Source: Thermothelomyces thermophilus ATCC 42464 | Lineage: Eukaryota; Ascomycota; Sordariomycetes; Sordariales; Chaetomiaceae | Direction: 5' to 3' | Assembly: GCF_000226095.1 (NCBI RefSeq) | Contig: NC_016472.1 | Coordinates: 5,456,001 to 5,520,000 of the forward strand | Length of the DNA stretch: 64,000 bases | Shown: in pieces, positions 1 to 9,679 of the stretch | How the letters are laid out: every line of letters starts with the position of its first letter | How positions within the stretch are numbered: the stretch's first letter is position 1 | Position numbers and translations under genes: made by a program | Notes under the pieces: model-generated | Told to the model about the DNA's origin: nothing | The model's input: only the letters and a program-made list of their open reading frames with translations | The model's database searches: none

Positions 1-109
1 GAGCGTGCCGGGCAGGACCAACGCCTGCCTGCTGATTCTTGTGGCGATTGATTTGACCAGCCAAGCGGCTGATCCGTTCCATCATTTCTCGATCCTCTGC
101 GGACGTCAT
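1..109 (-). CDS. N-terminal fragment of a conserved fungal protein (5' end of gene, cut by window edge)
   Basis: Reading the minus strand from an ATG at 109 gives 36 uninterrupted codons running off the left edge. The peptide starts MTSAEDREMMERISRLAG and continues QINRHKNQQAGVGPARHA, a charged amphipathic helix followed by an RHKNQ segment. The first upstream in-frame stop (TAA) is about 36 nt before the ATG, so 109 is the only start in this frame. The R-L-A-G-Q-I-N-R-H-K-N pattern recalls the N-terminus of fungal CCCH zinc-finger proteins, but that is memory of a family; no zinc finger is inside the window. The gene is divergent from TFIIF beta and shares about 720 bp of upstream DNA with it. 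It would be missed by an ORF caller with a length cut-off. Confidence 0.6.
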   Translation of the reverse strand, partial: MTSAEDREMMERISRLAGQINRHKNQQAGVGPARHA

Positions 110-830
110 CTTGATAGCCAAAGAGAACTGGATCTCGTCAAATTAAATATTGCTGCCCGCGACGCGAATAGCGAGACTGCAGACTGCGCAAGGCGTGTGA
201 TGTGAATTTGAATAGTCGCAAGGGATGACGATTCGTGTTGTGGCGGGGATTTCGTTCGTGTACGGAAATCAAGTCCAGATCTGTGGAAAGATCGCGTGGC
301 TCGCCCGCAATTGTGCACGTGCCAAGGCTCGCGTCTGGTTTGACTCGGCCAATCATCAGGCAAAATGTCTCTCTTTCAACCAAGTTGGAGCAAGCGGACC
401 CAAGACTTAGAGGCAGGAAGGGAAGGTGTGCATTCTCTCGAGGAAGTTGCTCCGTAGGCTCTGAGGGCCGAATCACATCTTGATATATGGACCTCCGAGC
501 CTGAAACGCTTTCCTTCCTTGGCCGTTGACAGTGTATGCATTCAACTGAATGTAAGGGTCATGATGACAAAGCTATGCAAAGTGCGAATGTACTCCGTAT
601 CCGGAAGTGAAAGGGCGGTGCCAAGACTTGGAGGCATCGGGCCCACTTGCTTACATGAGGCATGGTTGCTGACCTCACATGGGAAAGCTGCATCGTTCCT
701 TTCACATCATCAACCCCAGCGCAGTTGCTCTGTTCTACGGAGCTGCACTTCTTCCTCAACGACACCGGCAAACAGCGGATCTTGGCCTCGAATAATTCAT
801 TTTGTCGCCACGCCATCCCACGTCGCAAAC
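110..830. promoter_or_regulatory. Divergent intergenic region between the left-edge gene and TFIIF beta
   Basis: About 720 bp with short ORFs in several frames and no family resemblance. It must hold the promoters and 5' UTRs of both flanking genes. One copy of the TACTCCGTA motif, described for the deserts, lies at 591-599. No TATA or CCAAT box could be assigned with confidence. Confidence 0.4.
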
Positions 831-2042
831 ATGGCGGAGCCTCAGATCAAACCGGACCCCGACGCGGGCTCATCCTTCGTGGACGAAGTCGACGAGACGC
901 CCGATCTGGAATTCTACGACAAGCTGCCCGACGCAGATGCCTATAGTCGCATGTATCTCACACGCCTACCGAACTACGTCTGGGAGGCCTGGTCGAAGCT
1001 CGACGAGGATGAGGAGATTGAGATTGGAACAATCCGCCAATGGATCGACGAGAATGGCAAAACGGTCAGCATGTTCGCTGCTGTCGAGGGTCATTGCCAC
1101 CGCTGACGCGTTGCCTCTGTCTCTAGAGATTGCAAATGCGCCTCAAGCCGGACTTGCCAGCGCATGCCGAAGTGCCCAAGGAGTACAACATGGAAGTAAC
1201 GAACCACGATGTCAACAACACCTTTGTCTTCACCGAGCAGGACCTGCCTAGCTATGCTGCGAAGAACAAGGAAAGGGCCAATGCGCTGGCGCAAGGAATT
1301 CCTGCCCATCTTTTGCGAAAGCACCAAAGGCAGATGGAGCCGCCCGCCGAACGGGGGAAGAAGGGCGCCTACTCGCGCAGGCCTATTCCAAGTTGGTGGC
1401 TCTCTGCCCTCTCCAGGCTGTGATAGGTGTGCTAACCGAGAGCGCCAGAGAAAACTAGGATCGCGGGGAAGATCAAGCACGAAGTCGTCTGCACCCCGGT
1501 ACGGAACGCCGAGGCCGATAGGTTCCTCTCCATTCGCGCCGAAGCCGCCCAGAAGCCTCAGAAGACGGTGACTATGCTGAAGGGCTTTCCAGCCGGAGAT
1601 ACTACCAATCCCAACGAGTGGGAATCTTTTCTCGTATGTGGCCATCTCCCTTCTTTTTGGTGTTGAGATTGCCTAACACGCAGTGCAGAAAACTCGCGAG
1701 AAACCGACCAAGGCGAAAAAGATGGAGAACAAGGCGACCCGTTGGCCGGAGAACCAGCTCCTGGATGCCATCGCCAAGTGCTTCTCGGAGCACAAATACT
1801 GGTCCATCAAGGCCTTCCGCGGAAGAATCCCGCAGCCCGAGGCCTATTTGCGCGAGACTCTCGACAAGGTTGCCGTGCTGCACCGGTCTGGTACTTTTGC
1901 CAATCACTGGTCGCTCAAGCCAGAGTATGAGGGCATCCTCGCCTCGTTACCGAAGCCGGCGGACGATGCGGCGGTACCAAAGGCTGATGTACCCTCCGAT
2001 GATGAGGACGAGGAGGATATCAAGATGGAGGATGTTTTGTGA
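831..2042 (+). CDS. tfg2: Transcription initiation factor IIF, beta subunit (Tfg2/RAP30)
   Basis: Small subunit of TFIIF, which binds RNA polymerase II and stabilises the preinitiation complex in the nucleus. Proposed exons are 831-1064, 1127-1391, 1449-1633 and 1689-2042, giving 345 aa. All joins keep frame, and the introns carry CTGAC, CTAAC and CTAAC branch points. The N-terminal dimerisation part holds the family signature YLTRLPNYVWEAW-like (here MYLTRLPNYVWEAW) near residues 41-54. After intron 2 comes RRPIPKKTRIAGKIKHEV. The last exon encodes the winged helix, with ATRWPENQLLDAI, KYWSIKAF, LKPEYEG and an acidic tail. Intron 2 uses a weak donor (GTTGGT); I chose it because it restores the conserved IPKKTRIAG junction. 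An alternative is GTGGCT at 1397. Function is firm; exon ends are moderately sure. Confidence 0.93.
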
Positions 2043-2655
2043 TTGTCTTTGGCCTTTATTTATCTCTTGAGAGTCTAACTACTAAAAGCTTCGGGACGGG
2101 ACGGCGTGGCGTTCATTCATTGGGGTGGTACCTGATATCGGCTTGTTTCGTGGTTACAGGAGGGTCCCAGGAACGCAAAACTTGCATGATACCCTTTGCA
2201 AAATACAGGGCAATGACCGAATGTGATAAGGTGTTGTATTGGATTAATGTGATGGTCCCGGGTCACTGGCCCAGGGCTTGATTGATGTCTCGTGACTTGC
2301 TTAATCGTTTGGGGAGTATCTGCCTGTTTTCTATTCCGAAACATAGATTGTGGGGTTCAGGCTTGTACTCTATCTCTCACGGCCCAAGGTATGAATGTCG
2401 TACCTACCTTACCTCAGTGTCAGTACCTGCTCCGTATGTACCCGCAAGCGTATATTTCCTCAAAAGCAAAACCTGGTTTTTCCTTCAACACGTCGCCTTT
2501 CGTCTACATTCAAAATGTGCCTTTACTTAACATGAACAGCGGCTCCTCGCCCATCGTCACCCCGGATAATTGACATCATACCAAACCCAACCGCCCTCCT
2601 CGAGAAAAAAAAGAAAAAAAATTGAACCAACAAAGATAACGACAGAAATCCAACA
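2043..2655. other. Intergenic, tfg2 3' region and HAD gene upstream region
   Basis: About 600 bp with no supportable gene. It should hold the tfg2 terminator and the promoter of the following gene. A purine/A-rich stretch at 2604-2622 lies just before the next start codon and probably belongs to its 5' UTR. Confidence 0.5.
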
Positions 2656-3732
2656 ATGGCTCTCCGTCGCCTCCTCCTGCTGGACTTTGACGGCACAATA
2701 ACTCAACACGACACCCTCGCCTCGCTCGTTGCTCTGGCCATCGACGCAACCTCCTCCTGCACGGTCGCGGGGGGCCAGGACCAGACGGCGGTTGCCGCGC
2801 AGCAGCAGCAGCAGAAGCAGAAGCAGAAGCAGAAGCAGCGGGCGCTCTGGGACCAGATCGTGCGCGACTACGTCGCCGCGCACCGGGTCCACGTCGCAGG
2901 ATACTCGGCGGCGGCGAAGGCCGAAGAGCGGCGCACCGCGCTGCGCCAGGAGCTCGCCTTCCTCGAGAGCGCGCGCGAGGTGGAGCGCGCGTCGGTCACG
3001 CGCGTCAGCCGCGCCGGATTCTTTGCCGGGCTGGACGCGGCCGCCCTCGAGGAGCTCGGCAGGGAGGCCGTGCGGCTGGCGGCGGCGACGGCGACGACGA
3101 CGACGACGTCGTCGTCTTTGTCGGGTCTCGAGAATGGCGGTGGTGATGGTGGTGATGGTGATGGTTCATCCTCCTCTTCTTCCCGAGCAGATGGGTCACT
3201 GGAGGAGAAGAGAGAAGGGGCGGTGAGGCTGAGGAAAGGCGTGGGGGAGTTCCTGGAGCAGCAAGGCAAAGATGGGTGGGATTTGGCGGTTGTGAGCGTC
3301 AACTGGTCGAGGGAGTTCATCAGGGGTGTCGTGGAGGCCGGGTGCTCTCGGGGTCGGGGGGGCGAGAGGATCAAGAGGGTGGTGGCGAACGGGATCCGGT
3401 TCCCTAGCGGGCAGGTTGAGGGCCCCGAGGAGCTCGGCGGGGAGCCGCTCGTCACGGCGGGAGATAAGTTGCGGGCGATGGAGTCGCTGAGGCAGAGGCT
3501 GGCCGACGAGAAGGTGGTGTATTTTGGGGACTCCACGACGGACCTGGCTTGCCTGATGGAAGCGGATCTTGGGGTCGTCATGGCGGACGATGCGGAGAGC
3601 AAGCTGCTGAACACGCTGAGGAGGGTGGGCGGCGAGGTACCGCATGTAGCAGAAGCAAAATCGGACAGCAAGCTGGTCTGGGCGAGAGACTTTGACGAGG
3701 TCCTTCACAGCGGCGTGATGGCCAGGATATGA
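2656..3732 (+). CDS. HAD-superfamily phosphatase (phosphoserine-phosphatase-like)
   Basis: Single exon, 358 aa. All four haloacid dehalogenase motifs are visible: motif I LLLDFDGTIT with nucleophile D10 and D12, motif II VVSVNWS with S214, motif III lysine at about K271 (AGDKLRAM), and motif IV VYFGDSTTDLACL with D292 and D296. A Mg-dependent phosphotransferase fold is therefore secure. The substrate cannot be read from the sequence; the layout resembles fungal phosphoserine-phosphatase-like HAD proteins. Two low-complexity inserts interrupt the cap region: a Gln/Lys run at residues 49-61 and a Thr/Ser/Gly/Asp run at about 144-178. Both match tandem trinucleotides in the DNA, so their length may vary between strains. 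No signal peptide or membrane segment is seen, which suggests a cytosolic enzyme. Confidence 0.85.
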   Translation: MALRRLLLLDFDGTITQHDTLASLVALAIDATSSCTVAGGQDQTAVAAQQQQQKQKQKQKQRALWDQIVRDYVAAHRVHVAGYSAAAKAEERRTALRQELAFLESAREVERASVTRVSRAGFFAGLDAAALEELGREAVRLAAATATTTTTSSSLSGLENGGGDGGDGDGSSSSSSRADGSLEEKREGAVRLRKGVGEFLEQQGKDGWDLAVVSVNWSREFIRGVVEAGCSRGRGGERIKRVVANGIRFPSGQVEGPEELGGEPLVTAGDKLRAMESLRQRLADEKVVYFGDSTTDLACLMEADLGVVMADDAESKLLNTLRRVGGEVPHVAEAKSDSKLVWARDFDEVLHSGVMARI

Positions 3733-4256
3733 TGGCAAGGAGAGAGCTGTTACGTGAGGGGAAAGACAGGCGCTGATGAACAACCGGCGGCTAGCCCCCC
3801 CCCCCCCCCCCTCTGAAATTAGGAAACAGACTTGCTTGCTGGGGCTGCGTTCAACATTGCTTGCTTCACTGGGCAAGCAAGACAAGAAAACTTTTTTGCC
3901 TACCCTTTCTTCGTAGATCTGTTGACTCCCCAATTTTGCCGGTCACGAGAAGCTGCGCTGCAAGACGGTTTCTCTCAAGTCTCTGCTGAAAACAAGGTTG
4001 CAGAGGAACAGCCAGTGGCAGACCTGGGAGGCCGAGAACGCACTGCCCCAAACAAAGGAAGCACCTTGTGTTGGGTTTCCAGCAATGTCCAGAACAATGC
4101 CACTGTTGAGACAGAAGAGAACAGATTTGAATTAGACGACCATCGCAACCCTCTCAAGTGTATTTATTTAAAGCATGGAGGGACTCAACTAACTAGCAGC
4201 GAGCAAGCCAACAAAACAACCGAGTCACCGGAGCCATCCATCCGCCTACCGCAGCC
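3733..4256. other. Intergenic with a 17-bp poly-C tract
   Basis: About 520 bp without a supportable gene. A run of 17 C residues lies at 3795-3811, shortly after the HAD stop codon, and is a likely slippage site. The right half is presumably the promoter of the small gene at 4257. Confidence 0.5.
3795..3811. repeat. Poly-C homopolymer (17 bp)
   Basis: Uninterrupted C run visible in the sequence downstream of the HAD phosphatase gene. The exact length is prone to sequencing and replication error. Confidence 0.9.
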
Positions 4257-4838
4257 ATGTGCTTCCACCGTCGCCTCGTCTTCGGCTGCGCCCATCATGC
4301 CTGGCTGGGCATCACCCGGCCATGCGAAACCGAGGCGTCCTTCGACCGTGGCGAGACCGACACGGGATGCGGCGTCAGGTGGTCGCACGGGTACGACACG
4401 ATCCGCGTCCGGGCCAAGTGCCGCACATGCATCAAGGCCCAGGAGGGGACCAGCTTCCGGCTCGGCATCGTCAAGGAGCAGCTCAAGGCGCTCAGGGAGC
4501 ACCTCACGCTGATCAAGGGCGAGTCGCTGGAGACTGTTCGGGAAGAGGAGGAGAAGGAGAAGGGGAAGGAGAAGAATGGTCTTGATCTGGACGCCGCGCT
4601 GCGGGATGATGGGCAGTCGGGTGTCACGAAGGGAAAGGGCGCGAATGCTTCTCCTTCATCATCACCGCCTTGTGACTCAGACGACATTGTCGCTACCTTG
4701 CTCGGAGAGGAGTGGCTTGGGGAGCAGTTGGGTCGCTTGGACGAGGTTATGGAAGAGGTAAGAATTGACCCCAAGCACCGCGCCCTGAAGCTGCCTTCTA
4801 TCGTTGCGGCGCGGATGGAGACAGAGACTGGGCATTGA
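4257..4838 (+). CDS. Hypothetical small fungal protein with an N-terminal Cys/His cluster
   Basis: Single-exon ORF of 193 aa; I do not recognise a named family. The first 60 residues carry Cys2, Cys11, His13, His14, Cys23, Cys38, Cys55 and Cys58, including a CRTC pair. This spacing looks like a small metal-binding module. It resembles the many unnamed Sordariomycete proteins that begin MC..., followed by a GC.H segment. The middle is a charged helix (EEEEKEKGKEK) and a Ser-rich linker; the C-terminus is a plausible amphipathic helix. No signal peptide is seen. The start ATG is the first residue of the cysteine cluster and lies in a good context (gccATGt). Coding status rests on length, composition and the cluster, not on a domain hit. 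Confidence 0.6.
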   Translation: MCFHRRLVFGCAHHAWLGITRPCETEASFDRGETDTGCGVRWSHGYDTIRVRAKCRTCIKAQEGTSFRLGIVKEQLKALREHLTLIKGESLETVREEEEKEKGKEKNGLDLDAALRDDGQSGVTKGKGANASPSSSPPCDSDDIVATLLGEEWLGEQLGRLDEVMEEVRIDPKHRALKLPSIVAARMETETGH

Positions 4839-5997
4839 TATTGTTGACGACACTGTTCAATCAATAATTTGTTACTGTCGTTGCTGTTCATGCCGTTGCA
4901 TCTGTTGATTTTCTTTTCGCGAAGGGAAAGGACATGTTTGTTAGTGGAAGGTGCATTACCTCCCTCGTGCCCAAGTTACCGAGAGGTACGTGGAAATGCC
5001 GATGGCTAGAAGGCGAGAGGCTCGCTACGAGCCCTCTTCAAGATGGGAAGCCATCGCTTCTTGAGATGAAGCGCGAGGACCCGAGGACCAAGCGAGGTGT
5101 CGCCGTCGAGGGTTGTTGAAGGAGGGAACGAAGGCTCAGACATTTTCTTCCTCAGCCGTACCTCCTTTCTCAGAGCCACCGTCGCGACCACTCTCGCTTC
5201 CGAACCCGGTTCCCCCCCCATGACGTTGCCTATCAATCGTAGTCGACTAACTACTAGCTTGAAGGTGAGACGTTGGGGCGAGATTAGAACAAGACAGCAA
5301 GAATGTTGGCTGCGCCTAGATGTGTCTAAAATAATCTGCCTGTCGGGTATAAGTTGAGAAATGGAGAGATTTAAAAAGGTAAATGACAGGTAATTCTTCA
5401 GCCAGATGATTAAGGTGCTTGTATATATTGTATATATTGTAGATCGCTTGCTCCCTGCCCTGGTGCTCGATGCTTTCCAGGAGAGAGTACCTAAAGTCAC
5501 TGCTTGGACCTTTTCACTTGTCATCCCCGGAGCCGCTTGTTTCTTGAGCTCACTCCGAGGCTTGAGGCCGCGTTGTTAGTGAGAGAAAACCCGGCTCTAA
5601 GCATAAACAATCCAACATCTTGATCGTTGCGTAGGTAGAGCTCTGTATTTGGGAGCAAAGCTTTGTTTACTTGGATAGGTACGGATTATATTCCCCACCT
5701 AATAAGTACGGAGCAGGGGCCGTGCTGTTGCTCCAGCACCTAATTAGTGGTGTGTGGGGCTGAGGAGCGCACCGAGTTTCTGGGGCACTGCGCCCTGGGC
5801 AGGCTGACGTAGGCCCGTGCGCTACGTGTATCCGCACTTCCACAGTCCGCGAAAGCGCCCCAACAAAGCCCCGAAACCCCGGCCGCCAGGGCAGTTGTAA
5901 CATTTGAATCAGCCCACATGGGTAACTATGCCGACTGCAACCGCCAAACTTACCTGTAGACCGCCTACCAAGCCCAACCTGGCGGTCGAACCACACC
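4839..5997. other. Intergenic before lcl3
   Basis: About 1.16 kb. Short overlapping ORFs on both strands show no family resemblance. The segment around 5380-5440 is AT-rich with a TATATATTGTATATATTG-type repeat at about 5419-5438. I see nothing else to annotate. Confidence 0.5.
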
Positions 5998-7050
5998 ATG
6001 CCATGGCGTCTGTTTACGTCCTCGCCGGGCAGCAAGGATGGAGACGGCGCCCCCAAATCCGAGTCGAGCAGAAAAAGCTGGCTGCAGATGAAGGCAAACG
6101 ACCGACCCGAGGCATCCCCGCCGCCGTCCGGGGCGAAAGATGACGGCTCTTGGGCCGACAGCGTCCGGGACCATCTCGGCGTCCCTCAGAACTGGATCGC
6201 CCCCGTGGCCGCCGCAGCCCTCACGCTGGGTGCCTTTCGATTTTACCAGTCGTACCTGCGCCGCATCCCCACCGCCGACCACATCGCCCCGAGCTTCTTC
6301 CGCCGCCGTAGCCTCTTGGGCCAAGTCACCAGTGTCGGAGACGGCGACGGCTTCCACCTGTTCCACACTCCCGGCGGCCGCCTCGCCGGCTGGGGCTGGC
6401 TGCGGCGCGTTCCCAAGGAGAGGAAACAGCTCAAAGGACAAACTGTGAGCCAAAAAAAAAAAAAAAAAGCCTCCGTCGTCCCTCCCTCCCTCTCCTTTCG
6501 CTGACCACAACGGGGGCCCCGTCGCCTCGCCTAGATCCCCATTCGCATAGCCGGCATCGACGCCCCCGAGGGCGCGCACTTTGGCCGGCCGGCGCAGCCC
6601 TTCGCCGCCGAGGCGCAGGCCTTCCTCGAGAGCTACGTGCTGAACCGCCGCGTGCGCGCCCGCGTCTACCGGCGCGACCAGTACGAGCGCGTCGTCGCCA
6701 CCGTCTACGTGCGCCGCCCGCCCTTCTTCTTCCCGCGCCGCGACCTCGGCCTCGAGATGCTCCGCCGCGGGCTCGCCGTCGCCTACGAGGGCAAGGCGGG
6801 CGCCGAGTTCGGCGGCGCCCAGATGGAGGCCCGCTACCGCGAGGCCGAGGCCGCCGCCAAGAGGAAGAGGAGGGGCCTGTGGGGGGCCGCGGCGGCGGAG
6901 AGGCGGGGCCGCGGCCTGTTTGGTATCGGGGCGCCCGCCGCCAAGGGCCTGGAACCGGAGACCCCGATGGCGTACAAGAAGCGGATGAGGGCACTGGATG
7001 GGTTGAACAAGGGGCGAGAGGGGGGGAGACGGCAAGTTATGAATGAATGA
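5998..7050 (+). CDS. lcl3: Probable endonuclease Lcl3 (membrane-anchored SNase-like nuclease)
   Basis: Two exons, 5998-6444 and 6535-7050, give 320 aa with a phase-0 junction. Residues about 65-87 ([20 protein letters not shown]) form one hydrophobic segment, as in the mitochondrial membrane protein Lcl3 of fungi. The SNase (TNase-like) domain follows. VGDGDGF supplies the first acidic site around D115/D117. After the splice, [17 protein letters not shown] supplies the Arg and the Asp/Glu pair near R153, D158 and E161. A basic [10 protein letters not shown] segment and an RRG(L)W-type end complete the fold. The intron contains a run of 16 A and a CTGAC branch point. The start at 5998 is the first ATG before the anchor. 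The family is known as a putative Ca-dependent nuclease linked to chronological life span in yeast; its natural substrate is unclear. Confidence 0.92.
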
Positions 7051-9679
7051 ATGAATTAAGACGAACACGGTTGGTTACGATACCCACCTCACCTGCGAGA
7101 ACGAATCTTCTTTTTTTTTTTTCCCTCTTGATTACTCGGCGAAACATGTCCGGAAAAGTTGGGGAAGGGGCCCCTGCACGATACGAGGCCCCATCTCTCG
7201 TTTCGCTTGACAGCTAAGCCGCAAGATAATTGCGCGTTCCTTGAAGACGATCCCAGCGCATACACTAGGATGGGATCATCTGGGTCTAGTGTAACTACCC
7301 ATACCCAGTGGCAGCGGGCATCTTTGGCTTGTTTCGTATGATGCGCGCGAGAGCAAGGACCGTCATCACCCTTCCGGGTACCGGGGTCAATGCACGGCAG
7401 TTGCTGTTTGATCGCCTTCGGAGTTGCGGGAACGCCACGGGGCCATGACAAGCAGAGTATCGACTGCGCAACAATCATCGCTAGAGATTGATGAGGGCGC
7501 AACAGCTCTCTCTAGTTCTTGGCGGCTGACATTGGGGGGGAATTATAAACCAGGACAACGCGGTATCATTTGAGAGACATGTACGGATTTGTGAGATGCC
7601 TCATTCCTCGGTTCAAGGTGGTCCCCCTGCCTTTCTGTTGCCGGGTTGTCTTACTAGTATGCCCTGATACACACTACTAGCACCCATTTAAAGATCATCA
7701 CCTCCCGAGACCATTGTGTCGACAAACGAACGACGAGTGGAACCCCATGCCAATTGACTACCTTACATACTGTAGTAGTTATATTATTTTTGGCTTGCTC
7801 TTAAGCGTCGGGTGCTTTGTGCTCAGATTTCTCTTGTTTTGGCAGCCGCCTTGCGAGTGGTGGTGGAGAGAAGCTCGTCGTCAATGCTGCAAGGGGCTGC
7901 TTGTCCCCTGTCGAGATGCATGATAACCCAATGGAATCTCGTCCCGAACTGCGCCATGAATCGATGAACAGCCCCTGAATCCAACAAGCGGTGGGCCAGA
8001 ACAGCGCTTCCCCTCTCGCTGCCTTTTGTTTCTCGTCGACACTCTTTCTCCCTCTTTCCAAGGCGACGAACGAGACGAAATTCTGCCCGCAGCGGTACAA
8101 CTCCCAAGAAAACGACACTCTTTTGCAGCCTGCCGATTCACCAACTTGTTTTCGCTCCTTACTCTATCCTGCGTGCACCTGGCCAGGAATCTGCGCCTTG
8201 AGGCACTCAGTGTTCCAACCACTACATTCATTTCCCTTTTTTTTATTTCTTGTTTCTCCTTCCTTCCTGGTGCATCGCGTTCGCAGAGCCGCTCGTTGGT
8301 GTTCCGTTCGACAAAACCGAAACAGTGCGTGCCCCTGATCACCAACCTACCAAAACAGAACCACTGACGGGAGACTGGTAGATCCAGGAATTCCCTGTTC
8401 ACACACAGTACATTCGACTTTTGGCTCAGTCTCTCGCGTCACCTGCCGGTACCCGTTTCTGCAGGGCACTCGTTTTGCTAGATCTCGATCCAATCGACCA
8501 CAGCAAATTTCGAAGCCAGCCTTCCGATTGCGCAACGTGCGGTTTTGGACGGCACAACGCGGCAACCTGCTTCCAAGGGAACTTGACAGTGGTGTGGTTG
8601 GGTGAACAATCTCGAACGACCTCGTCCAAGACTTACGTCTATTCGTCGAGCCGAGCAGTATCGAACGCCAAGGCGGCCGTGGAAGCTGTCTTCCGGAAAA
8701 CAGCAACGGTGAACACGAGGTGCGTACGTGCATGGATCCAGTTCCGCAAGAGGACCTGTTCCCTGTTCCCTTTTATTTTGTTTTTTATTTTTATTTTTTA
8801 TTTTTTGCAGCTATCAGCTAGGACCGGCCATGACCTGCCGTCATTGCGCTACGCACGCAATAATTAGCCCGTATCCAGCCTAAACCCATGCTGCTACGGA
8901 ACGAACTCAAACCATCACTCCTAGTGTATAGGAGATGTTATGGTGGCATATTGGTTGTTAACAGTTGCTAACAATCGTTTCAATCGCAGAAGCTCCAAGT
9001 TCGGCGTGTCTCAGCCTTCAAATTGCCAGGTACGGACTGTTCGTGCCCATAACGCCCTCCTAGCTTTTGGAACTTGGCTTATCCTTTTGTGGAAAGGCTC
9101 CGGTTCCACCAGCCAATCAGCACCATAGCAGCAGGATTTCCAAGGCTAAGCGTGCTCCGCTCAATCTCCGCTGTCATCAGCAGGATAGCAGCAGTGTGCC
9201 AGGCACCGTTCCCTCGAGCTTTGCGTAACCCGTCCGACGAAGGTCCAACCTGCGATCCTCAAGTCTTTGAGGCTCAACCAAACAAATCTCGACATAACTT
9301 CACGCTCGTTACACCCTACCTCGTTACCGACCGTTACTCCCGACCGCGATCTTGCAGAGCCCCAGACCACATTTTTATATCACTCTCGTTGCACGTTCAT
9401 CATTCAAGTCGACCGACCGACCATATCTGTGTTTGCGAGTAATTTAGAACCGACCCGTGTCTCGGCCGAGCAGAGCAGTGTGGTGCAACAACAAGAACTC
9501 CATCTGCGGCAGCACGAAATTCCCCGCCACGTCAAAACGTCGTTGTTGACGACTTTTTAGCGCTGCTATAGCTATGGCATCGTGTTGTTGACAGCTTGGA
9601 ACCGGCCATTTCAATTGAGCAGCTCGATTGCTCGTCGGTCCAGGCGCGGTGACTCTTCACAGATTTCAACCACGGCGCG
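7051..9679. promoter_or_regulatory. Long leader/promoter region of rax2 with candidate 5' UTR introns
   Basis: About 2.6 kb without a convincing protein gene. The distal part (7051 to about 7900) is the lcl3 3' region. From about 8000 on the sequence is pyrimidine-rich and carries intron-like signals: GAG|GTGCGTACG at 8720 with TTTTTTGCAG ending at 8810, and TGCTAAC at 8967-8973 followed by CGCAG ending at 8989. These suggest spliced 5' UTR exons for rax2. A CCAAT element lies at about 9112-9116. This is inference; no transcript evidence is available here. Confidence 0.45.

Noticed and set aside
2868-3671. 267-codon minus-strand ORF opposite the HAD gene
   Set aside because: Composition is Ser/Pro-rich and mirrors the HAD coding repeats; the plus-strand frame has all four catalytic motifs.
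5965-7068. 367-codon minus-strand ORF over lcl3
   Set aside because: Antisense shadow of a GC-rich SNase gene; it crosses the lcl3 intron with a poly-Phe run from the poly-A tract.
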